From NCBI GenBank assembly GCA_014378085.1, contig JACMOJ010000046.1:1-21541 (forward strand): 21,541 bases of DNA, given 5' to 3'. How positions within the stretch are numbered: position 1 is the first letter of the stretch; every line of letters begins with the position of its first letter. This stretch comes from Burkholderiales bacterium. GTDB taxonomy: Bacteria > Pseudomonadota > Gammaproteobacteria > Burkholderiales > Usitatibacteraceae. Positions 14,932 to 21,541 of the stretch are shown one piece after another. The notes below the pieces were generated by a model, which worked only from the letters and a program-made list of their open reading frames with translations, searched no databases and was not told the DNA's origin. The translations under genes were made by a program, and so were the position numbers.

Positions 14932-15005
14932 ACACAGGCGCAATCAGAATCACACCCTTTCAACGGTACCGCGCAACTTGCGATCAGCTTTTATATGTGG
15001 CGCCC

Positions 15006-15692
15006 TTACAACGCCAACCGGTACCCCACGCCCGTCTCCGTAATCAGATACTTCGGCTGTGCCGGATCATCCTCAAGCTTCTGCCGCAGATGTTGCATGA
15101 AGATTCGCGGATAGTGTGTCTGCTCGATATGCGTCGGCCCCCACACTTCCTTGACGATCTGCCGGTGTGTGAGCACCTTGCCTGCATGCGCGCACAAGTA
15201 CGCTAGCAAGCGAAATTCAATCGGTGTGAGGTGTACATCTTTTTCGGCTTTTCGCGTGACTCGGCTGGCAAGATCAATTTCCACGTCACCAATTACGACC
15301 ATGCTATCGCCAGACTCACTGTTGCGCGCGGATCTACGCAACGCAGACCTCACGCGCGCCAGCAGCTCGCCAACGCCGAAGGGTTTGGTCAGATAGTCAT
15401 CAGCCCCCAGATCGAGCGCCGCGATTTTGTCGGCTTCAGACGAGCGCGCTGATAGCACGATCACTGGCACGTTTGACCAGCCGCGCAAATCGCGAATCAA
15501 TTCCAATCCGTCGCGATCAGGTAATCCCAGATCGACAATCACCAGGTCGGGTTTGCGCGTACCGGCTTCAATGAGTCCACGCGCGACAGTCTCGGCCTCA
15601 TAAACCTGGCAGCCTTCCTCTTCCAGTGCCGCGCGAACGAAACGCCGGATCTGCGGCTCGTCTTCGACCAGTACAACTTGCCGTGCGCTCAT
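15006..15692 (-). CDS. kdpE: KdpE, response regulator of the potassium-uptake operon
   Basis: An OmpR/PhoB-type DNA-binding regulator that activates kdp transcription when phosphorylated by KdpD under K+ limitation. The receiver domain (about 5-118) shows the acidic pair D11/E12, phospho-acceptor D54 in I-V-D-L-G-L-P, and K103 in L-T-K-P-F. A winged-helix domain (about 130-226) follows, with the KdpE-like stretch R-I-F-M-Q-H-L-R-Q-K-L and the terminal E-T-G-V-G-Y-R-L. Length 228 aa is standard. Its ATG shares a 4-nt ATGA with the kdpD stop, so the two are translationally coupled. It is the last gene of the operon; its stop lies 74 bp from the convergent ligase-like gene. Confidence 0.96.
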   Translation of the reverse strand: MSARQVVLVEDEPQIRRFVRAALEEEGCQVYEAETVARGLIEAGTRKPDLVIVDLGLPDRDGLELIRDLRGWSNVPVIVLSARSSEADKIAALDLGADDYLTKPFGVGELLARVRSALRRSARNSESGDSMVVIGDVEIDLASRVTRKAEKDVHLTPIEFRLLAYLCAHAGKVLTHRQIVKEVWGPTHIEQTHYPRIFMQHLRQKLEDDPAQPKYLITETGVGYRLAL

Positions 15693-18430
15693 GTAGACGG
15701 TCCTTCCTCTACTGCTTCTTCTTCCATCTCAATTGCTGGTGGCGTATCGAGTGGCAGTGTGAACACGAAGCTTGCCCCTCGGGTCGGCAGATTCTCAGCG
15801 CGGATCGTGCCGCCGTGCGCTTCAACTACCGCTCGGCAAATCGCCAAGCCGAGCCCCACGCCGCGTATGGTCGATTCTGGCGCCGCTCGCGTGAATTTGT
15901 CGAACAGGCTTTCAGCAAACTCGGCAGGAAATCCTGGGCCGTCGTCGACGACAGAAATTTCGAGCCAATTACCCAGCTTGACGGCAGCGATGGTGATTGT
16001 GGAACCAGCAGGCGTGTACTTCGCGGCGTTTTCCAGCAGATTGCACAGGACGCGTTCGATCAGTACCGCATCAAAACGGACAAGCGGCAAATCTGCAGGC
16101 AATTGGGTCACGATCAGATGATCAAGCAGAGCGGAGTGGCTCGCGCGCAGTGCACTGCCGACCACTTCCTCTACCGGTTGCCACTGCGCATTCAGTTTAA
16201 CTTCACCCGCCTCCAACCGCGCCATGTCGAGCAGGTTGTCCACCAGCTGTGACAGCCGCTGGGTCTCGGCCAAAATCGATTGCGCATACTCGATCTGATG
16301 CCACGCCAGCCGCGGCTCCGAGCGGGTCAGCGAGTCGGCCATTCCAATCAGTGCCGTCAGCGGTGTGCGCAGATCGTGTGACAGCGCCGCCAATACATTG
16401 TTGCGCAGGCTCTCTGATTCCATTTTCAGGATCGCTTCGCGCGCAACCTCCACATAATGCACCCGCTCCAACGCAATTGCGATAAGCGAAGCAAAGGTAT
16501 CGAGTTGTCGGCGTTGTTCCGGCACGCGCAGCCAACGCGGATTCTCGGTCTCGATGGCCAACACGCCGCGCGTGCGCATCGGTGCGGTGAGCGGCAGGTA
16601 GAGCACGTTGCTCGCCGCCAGCGTATCGGTCCCCAAACCGGCAGGTTGGCCGCGATCATAGACCCACAATGCGATCGTTTCATCAATTCGCGAGGGCCGT
16701 GTGACATCTGCGCCAGGCGAGAAATCGAGGCGGTCGTTGCGATCCGGGAGGATGAGCGCGGCTTTGGCGCGGAAGGTCTCTTCGATCCGGGCATCACTGA
16801 TCTCAACCACCTGCTCGAAGGTCAGCGCACCCGATAACTCGCGGGCCATTTCATACAGTGCACGTGCACGACCTTCGCGGTGTCCAGAGACGCGTGCCTG
16901 GTATCTCAATCCTGCTGTCAGGTGCGCGGTAATCAATGCAACTGAGAGCATGATCGCAAATGTGAACAGGTATTGCGCGTCAGAAACGGCGAACGAAAAA
17001 CGCGGCGGGACGAAGAAGAAATCGAAGGACGCAACCGAGAGGAATGCAGACAAGATCGCCGGGCCGCGACCCAGCCGTGCTGATACCAGCACCACATTTA
17101 GCAGAAACAGCATGACGATATTGGCAAGAGCGAAGTATGGAAGCAGCGCTGTTGCAATCACGCTGGTGACCGCGCACGAGGCCAACGCGATCACATAGCC
17201 ACGTGCGCGGGGTTTATCAATTTCAGTTGCGTTATCAATATTTAGAGGCGCCTTCAACGTCCGTCCGCTGTTCGTTTCGCCTCGGGCGATCTGCATCACA
17301 TCCAGTTCCGGTGCGGCACGCAATACCCGGTCTGCCAGCGTGGCGCGCCACGGCCACCTTAGGTTCCAATCACTCCCGCTGGAGGACTCCCGCCCGATCA
17401 CCACTCTATTGAGATTGTTTTCACGCGCGTAGACGACCACCGCTTCACTGATACTTTCGCCCGCCAGTGTGGCGGTACGCGCACCGAGATCTTGCGCAAG
17501 TTTGAGCACATTGAGTATTCGCGTGCGTTCGGCTTCCGGCAGGCGCTGTAACTTCGGCGTTTCCACATAAACCGCGTGCCACGGCGCGTCCAGGCTATCG
17601 GCTAGTCGCGCAGTAGCGCGCACGACGCGCTCGCCGCCCTCGCGCGGACTCACGCACGCGAGCAGCGCATCGCGCGTCGCCCAAACACGCTCGATGGACT
17701 TTTGATCGCGGTAATCCTTGACCTCGGCATCGACGTGATCCGCTGTGCGGCGCAATGCCAGCTCGCGCAGCGCGATCAGGTTACCCTTCCTGAAAAAGTT
17801 CTTCGCGGCGCGTTGCGCTTGTTCGGGTAGATAGACTTTACCGTCTTCCAAACGCTTGAGAAGTTCATCTGGCGGAATATCGACCAACGTCACTTCGTCG
17901 GCCTGGCCGAACACATGGTCAGGCACGGTCTCCCATACCTTCACGCCGGTAATGCTGCCGACTACGTCGTTAAGACTTTCGATATGCTGGATGTTAAGCG
18001 TGGTGTGGACATCGATTCCCGCCTGCAACAACTCTTCCACATCCTGCCAGCGTTTGGCGTGTCGAGAGCCGGGTGCGTTGGTATGTGCGAGCTCATCAAC
18101 GAGCAATAACGCCGGCCGCCGTTTCAACGCAGCGTCCAAATCGAATTCCCTGATGATGCGTTCTGATGTGGAAATTTCAGCGAATGGCAATATCTCGATG
18201 CCGCCAACTAACGCGGCCGTTTCCTTTCGCCCGTGCGTTTCAATGACGCCGATGACGACATCTCTTCCCTCGCGCAACGATGCGCCAGCCGATGCCAGCA
18301 TCGCGTAGGTCTTACCGACACCTGCGTTGGCACCGACAAAAACCTTGAGCCGCCCACGGCGGCTCCTGGCGTCGTCTTCCTGAAGTTGGGCTAACAGCCG
18401 GTCCGGATCCGGCCTGGTCTGCTCGTTCAA
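15689..18430 (-). CDS. kdpD: KdpD, K+/turgor sensor histidine kinase
   Basis: This inner-membrane kinase senses K+ limitation or osmotic change and controls KdpE by phosphorylation and dephosphorylation. Domains in order: KdpD N-terminal ATP-binding domain with Walker A GANAGVGKT (33-41) and Walker B A-L-L-L-V-D-E (107-113); a UspA-like domain (about 250-375); four closely spaced membrane segments (about 411-510); a GAF-like region; HisKA with phospho-acceptor H685 in A-L-S-H-D-L-R-T-P-L; and HATPase_c with N-L-L-E-N-A-A-K-Y, D-D-G-P-G-F and G-V-G-L-G-L-A-I-C. The C-terminal tail is acidic (E-M-E-E-E-A-V-E-E). Length 913 aa is usual. The start is TTG at 18430, giving M-N-E-Q-T-R-P-D-P-D-R-L-L as in E. 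coli KdpD; the next in-frame Met is inside the Walker A region. It starts 4 nt after the kdpC stop. The TTG may keep its level low. Confidence 0.96.
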   Translation of the reverse strand: MNEQTRPDPDRLLAQLQEDDARSRRGRLKVFVGANAGVGKTYAMLASAGASLREGRDVVIGVIETHGRKETAALVGGIEILPFAEISTSERIIREFDLDAALKRRPALLLVDELAHTNAPGSRHAKRWQDVEELLQAGIDVHTTLNIQHIESLNDVVGSITGVKVWETVPDHVFGQADEVTLVDIPPDELLKRLEDGKVYLPEQAQRAAKNFFRKGNLIALRELALRRTADHVDAEVKDYRDQKSIERVWATRDALLACVSPREGGERVVRATARLADSLDAPWHAVYVETPKLQRLPEAERTRILNVLKLAQDLGARTATLAGESISEAVVVYARENNLNRVVIGRESSSGSDWNLRWPWRATLADRVLRAAPELDVMQIARGETNSGRTLKAPLNIDNATEIDKPRARGYVIALASCAVTSVIATALLPYFALANIVMLFLLNVVLVSARLGRGPAILSAFLSVASFDFFFVPPRFSFAVSDAQYLFTFAIMLSVALITAHLTAGLRYQARVSGHREGRARALYEMARELSGALTFEQVVEISDARIEETFRAKAALILPDRNDRLDFSPGADVTRPSRIDETIALWVYDRGQPAGLGTDTLAASNVLYLPLTAPMRTRGVLAIETENPRWLRVPEQRRQLDTFASLIAIALERVHYVEVAREAILKMESESLRNNVLAALSHDLRTPLTALIGMADSLTRSEPRLAWHQIEYAQSILAETQRLSQLVDNLLDMARLEAGEVKLNAQWQPVEEVVGSALRASHSALLDHLIVTQLPADLPLVRFDAVLIERVLCNLLENAAKYTPAGSTITIAAVKLGNWLEISVVDDGPGFPAEFAESLFDKFTRAAPESTIRGVGLGLAICRAVVEAHGGTIRAENLPTRGASFVFTLPLDTPPAIEMEEEAVEEGPST

Positions 18431-18434
18431 ATTA

Positions 18435-19019
18435 TCACTTCATATTATCCAGGGCGAGGTTAACTTTTAGCACGTTTACATGCGCGTTTCCAAATATGCC
18501 GAGCCAGTTGGCCTGGGTGTTTGCCGCGACAACTTCACGGACTTTTGCTTCCGGCAAGCCGCGTACTTTTGCGACTCGCGCGAGCTGATATTCGGCGGCA
18601 GCCTCACTGATATGTGGATCCAGTCCACTGCCTGACGCTGTCACCAGATCGATCGGTACGGCCTTGGTCTGTTTGATGCCGGCATCTTGGTCGCCCTTGC
18701 CGAGTGCCTCGACGCGCGCCTTTGCGTTGTCAGCGAGTACCGGGTTCAATGGGCCGAGATTTGTGCCGCCCGATGCAGAGGCGTTGTAGGGATACGTGCC
18801 GGTACCGGACAATCGACCCCAGAAGTATTTGGGTTCCGTAAACTGCTGGCCGATCAGCGCGGAGCCGATGAGCTTGCCGTTCTGCTCGATCAAGCTGCCG
18901 TTCGCCTGGCTGGGAAATACCAATTGTGCAACGCCGGTGGTCAGCATGGGGTAGATCAAGCCGGTGATCACGGTCATCAATAGAAGCATCAGAACTGCGG
19001 GTTTTATTTGCTTAAACAT
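18435..19019 (-). CDS. kdpC: KdpC, potassium-transporting ATPase C subunit
   Basis: A single-span subunit of the KdpFABC complex that stabilises it and is thought to raise ATP affinity of KdpB. An N-terminal hydrophobic helix (about residues 6-30: [18 protein letters not shown]) anchors a soluble domain with family motifs [46 protein letters not shown] and [10 protein letters not shown]. Two starts are possible: an ATG at 19025 and this one. This one is chosen because the AAGGA motif (plus-strand 19027-19031) lies 7 nt upstream of it but only 1 nt from the other. Length is 194 aa. The start lies 24 nt downstream of the kdpB stop. Confidence 0.95.
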   Translation of the reverse strand: MFKQIKPAVLMLLLMTVITGLIYPMLTTGVAQLVFPSQANGSLIEQNGKLIGSALIGQQFTEPKYFWGRLSGTGTYPYNASASGGTNLGPLNPVLADNAKARVEALGKGDQDAGIKQTKAVPIDLVTASGSGLDPHISEAAAEYQLARVAKVRGLPEAKVREVVAANTQANWLGIFGNAHVNVLKVNLALDNMK

Positions 19020-19026
19020 GTTCATT

Positions 19027-19031
19027 TCCTT
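19027..19031 (-). promoter_or_regulatory. Ribosome-binding site of kdpC
   Basis: On the minus strand this reads AAGGA inside a longer purine run. Its spacing of 7 nt to the ATG at 19019 is ideal, whereas the ATG at 19025 would be almost touching it. It therefore decides the kdpC start. Confidence 0.7.
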
Positions 19032-19043
19032 TCGATACAGCGT

Positions 19044-21116
19044 CTATACCCAACCAGCGGCGACGAGAATGAGATCAATCAATTTAATACCGATGAACGG
19101 CACGATGATGCCCCCCAGCCCGTAAACCAGCAGATTGCGACGCAACAACACTGCCGCACCCATCGCGCGATACTTCACACCCTTCAGTGCCAGCGGAATC
19201 AGCGCGATGATGATGAGCGCGTTGAAAATGACCGCTGAAAGAATCGCCGAATTTGGCGTGGCCAGCCCCATGACATTGGGCGCGCCAAGTTGTGGATAAG
19301 TTGCCGCAAACGCAGCGGGAATGATCGCAAAGTATTTGGCCACGTCGTTGGCAATTGAAAACGTGGTGAGTGCGCCGCGCGTCATTAGCATCTGCTTGCC
19401 CGTCTCCACCACCTCGATCAGCTTGGTCGGATTGGAATCAAGATCGACCATATTGCCGGCTTCTTTCGCAGCCTGGGTACCGCTGTTCATCGCCACCGCC
19501 ACATCGGCTTGCGCGAGTGCGGGTGCATCGTTGGTGCCGTCACCCGTCATGGCCACCAACCGTCCTTCGGCCTGGTACTGACGGATCAACGCAAGTTTCA
19601 TTTCCGGCGTAGCTTCGGCGAGAAAATCGTCCACGCCCGCCTCGGCCGCGATTGCCGCTGCCGTCAATTTATTGTCACCCGTGATCATCACCGTCTTGAT
19701 ACCCATGCGGCGCAGTTCTGCAAAGCGCTCGCGGATCTCCGGCTTGACAATATCCTTGAGTTCAATCACACCGAGAACTCGTCCATTCTCAGCAACGACC
19801 AGCGGCGTGGAACCACGACGCGCGACATCATCTACCTTGCGAGAAACTTCATCAGGAATGCGTCCGGCAGCTTGCTCGATGTGCAGCTTGATGGCGTCAG
19901 CAGAACCTTTGCGAATGCGGCGTGTATTGGCTTTATCTGCTATATCGACTCCACTCATGCGCGTCTGGGCTGTAAACGGAATAAAAACGGTTTCTGGTTG
20001 AGCGGTGGGTGCCGCCTTATATTTCTGTTGGGCCAGCGCGACAATACTCTTCCCTTCCGGCGTTTCATCGGCAAGCGAAGCCAGGTACGCAACTTCAGCA
20101 AGCATCTGTTCGCTCACGCCAGGCGCCGTAAAAAACGCGGAGGCCTGACGGTTGCCGAAGGTGATGGTGCCCGTCTTGTCCAGTAGCAGCACGTCAACAT
20201 CACCTGCGGCCTCCACGGCACGGCCTGAGGTCGCAATGACATTGGCCTGCATCATGCGGCTCATGCCTGCCACGCCGATTGCGGAAAGGAGCGCGCCGAT
20301 GGTGGTGGGGATCAGACACACCAACAGCGCGATCAGTACGGTCACGGTGACTGCAGTACCGGCCTTGGCGGCCTCCACGGAGAATAACGAGAAAGGCAGC
20401 AGCGTCACGGTGGCCAGCAAAAAAACGATCGTCAATGCCACCAGCAGAATAGTTAAAGCAATTTCATTCGGCGTTTTGCGACGCTTGGCGCCTTCAACCA
20501 TTGCAATCATGCGATCCAGAAAGGTCTCGCCGGGATTGACCGTGACTTCCACGATCAGCCAATCCGACAACACGCGTGTGCCGCCGGTGACACTGGAAAA
20601 ATCCCCGCCGGATTCGCGGATGACCGGCGCGGATTCGCCGGTGATGGCGCTCTCATCCACTGAGGCTGCACCTTGCAGGACGATACCGTCTGCGGGAACG
20701 ACGTCACCCGCCTGAACCAGCACGATGTTGCCTTTTTTTAGTTCTTCCGACGGTACGGTATGCGTTTCGCTGCCGAATACCGGCTGCGCCATCTTCTTTG
20801 CCCACACGGACTTTCGCAATCCACGCAACGAAGCCGCCTGCGCCTTACTGCGGCCTTCGGCCAGCGCCTCTGCAAAATTGGCAAACAGGACGGTGAACCA
20901 CAGCCACAGCGAGATGGCCAGGATGAAGCCGGCGGAAGTTTCACCAGCTCCGCTCAGTGCATGAACGTAAAGCGCGCTCGTGAAAATGCTACCGATGTAG
21001 ACCACGAACATCACCGGGTTTTTCATCTGCGTCATCGGCGACAACTTGCGGAAAGCATCCACTATTGCCAGCGAGAGAAGTGCGGTATCCATCAGGGAGA
21101 GGGTTTTCGTTTTCAT
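19044..21116 (-). CDS. kdpB: KdpB, potassium-transporting P-type ATPase catalytic subunit
   Basis: This subunit hydrolyses ATP to power high-affinity K+ import through KdpA in the inner membrane. P-type signatures are all present: T-G-E-S-A-P of the actuator domain, the phosphorylation motif D-K-T-G-T with D313, the nucleotide-binding region with K-G-S-A-D-A, M-I-T-G-D-N, and the hinge motif [12 protein letters not shown]. Hydrophobic helices lie at about residues 35-95, 220-280 (with C-L-I-P-T-T-I-G in the membrane) and 590-690 near the C-terminus. Length 690 aa matches the family, and no key residue is missing. The start codon ATG lies 9 nt after the kdpA stop, as expected for an operon. 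Confidence 0.97.
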   Translation of the reverse strand: MKTKTLSLMDTALLSLAIVDAFRKLSPMTQMKNPVMFVVYIGSIFTSALYVHALSGAGETSAGFILAISLWLWFTVLFANFAEALAEGRSKAQAASLRGLRKSVWAKKMAQPVFGSETHTVPSEELKKGNIVLVQAGDVVPADGIVLQGAASVDESAITGESAPVIRESGGDFSSVTGGTRVLSDWLIVEVTVNPGETFLDRMIAMVEGAKRRKTPNEIALTILLVALTIVFLLATVTLLPFSLFSVEAAKAGTAVTVTVLIALLVCLIPTTIGALLSAIGVAGMSRMMQANVIATSGRAVEAAGDVDVLLLDKTGTITFGNRQASAFFTAPGVSEQMLAEVAYLASLADETPEGKSIVALAQQKYKAAPTAQPETVFIPFTAQTRMSGVDIADKANTRRIRKGSADAIKLHIEQAAGRIPDEVSRKVDDVARRGSTPLVVAENGRVLGVIELKDIVKPEIRERFAELRRMGIKTVMITGDNKLTAAAIAAEAGVDDFLAEATPEMKLALIRQYQAEGRLVAMTGDGTNDAPALAQADVAVAMNSGTQAAKEAGNMVDLDSNPTKLIEVVETGKQMLMTRGALTTFSIANDVAKYFAIIPAAFAATYPQLGAPNVMGLATPNSAILSAVIFNALIIIALIPLALKGVKYRAMGAAVLLRRNLLVYGLGGIIVPFIGIKLIDLILVAAGWV

Positions 21117-21125
21117 ATTGGCGGC

Positions 21126-21541
21126 CTATTTCGCAGCGAGCAGTATCAATTGCTCGACAATTGGACCCAGCGCCAGCGCCGGGATGTAGGTTAATGCACC
21201 AATCAACAGCACCGTGCCGATCAGCAGGACGATGAACAATGGCCCGTGCGTCGGCATGGTGCCGCCGGAAACGGGAATGCGTTTCTTGGCCGCCAGCGAA
21301 CCAGCCAGCGCCAGCACCGGTACGATGATGGCGAAACGCCCGAACCACATGGCGATGGCCAAGGCAATGTTGTAGTACGGCGTATTCGCCGACAGCCCGG
21401 CAAAGGCACTGCCGTTGTTATTGGCCGCTGATGAGAACGCATACAGCACCTCCGAGAAACCATGCGCGCCTGGATTGAGAATGCCGACTTTGCCATCGGC
21501 AACCATCACCGCGATGGCAGTGCCGGCGAGTACCAGCAACG
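21126..21541 (-). CDS. kdpA: KdpA, K+-translocating subunit, C-terminal fragment cut by the window edge
   Basis: KdpA is the channel-like subunit that binds and moves K+ in the KdpFABC complex. Only about the last 137 residues are in the window; the frame is open to the right edge, so the TTG at 21539 is not a real start. Family landmarks are [26 protein letters not shown], the [18 protein letters not shown] helix, and [10 protein letters not shown] followed by a final membrane helix ending in [12 protein letters not shown]. The operon promoter and any kdpF must lie beyond the edge. The selectivity-filter segments earlier in the protein are mostly outside the window. Confidence 0.96.
   Translation of the reverse strand, partial: LLVLAGTAIAVMVADGKVGILNPGAHGFSEVLYAFSSAANNNGSAFAGLSANTPYYNIALAIAMWFGRFAIIVPVLALAGSLAAKKRIPVSGGTMPTHGPLFIVLLIGTVLLIGALTYIPALALGPIVEQLILLAAK

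Noticed and set aside
15626..16252. 208-codon plus-strand frame opposite kdpE/kdpD
   Set aside because: Antisense to well-defined kdpE/kdpD domains; no homology recognised.
19509..20186. 225-codon plus-strand frame opposite kdpB
   Set aside because: Lies across the conserved P-type ATPase core of kdpB; shadow frame.
1..21541. CRISPR array, tRNA/rRNA genes, insertion sequence or attachment site
   Set aside because: No regularly spaced repeats, tRNA-like cloverleaf, transposase or flanking inverted repeats were seen on either strand.

Overview
The window looks like chromosomal DNA of a Gram-negative proteobacterium, probably a betaproteobacterium. This is judged by protein style (KdpABCDE order, SPINDLY-type TPR glycosyltransferases, an EpsD/SurA-like isomerase next to glycan genes) and not by any database search. 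Gene density is high. I see no tRNA, rRNA, CRISPR array, insertion sequence or phage gene.

Left part (1-14931, all + strand). The window opens inside a gene for an exported protein with two IPT/TIG domains. It ends in a strong intrinsic terminator at about 1303-1338. Twenty bases after that terminator begins a surface-glycan locus: a periplasmic parvulin-type peptidyl-prolyl isomerase, an ABC-2 permease (Wzm type), its ATPase with a C-terminal extension (Wzt type), three tandem TPR/GT41 (SPINDLY/OGT-like) glycosyltransferase genes, a GT2 glycosyltransferase and a multi-TM O-antigen-ligase-like protein. Many junctions are 4-nt GTGA/ATGA overlaps, which suggests translational coupling. A plausible scheme is that the cytoplasmic enzymes build or modify a glycan, Wzm/Wzt exports it, the ligase-like protein transfers it to an acceptor in the periplasm, and the isomerase helps fold envelope proteins of the pathway. 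No initiating phosphoglycosyltransferase or nucleotide-sugar gene lies in the window, so the locus is incomplete here.

Right part (15006-21541, all - strand). This is a potassium-uptake operon in the order kdpA (C-terminal part only, cut by the window edge), kdpB, kdpC, kdpD, kdpE. It encodes the high-affinity K+ P-type ATPase and its sensor kinase/response regulator. It converges on the glycan locus, with only 74 bp between the two stop codons and no evident intrinsic terminator.

The most unusual content is the GT41 block at 4417-12484. The first gene is a double enzyme (TPR-GT41-TPR-GT41). Its second catalytic half has lost the residues that align with the histidine, lysine and Gly-Gly-x-Thr-Thr motif of the first half. 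The next two genes keep the nucleotide-binding lysine motif but carry Ser or Cys where the histidine is expected. Of four GT41-like domains in a row, only one looks canonical.
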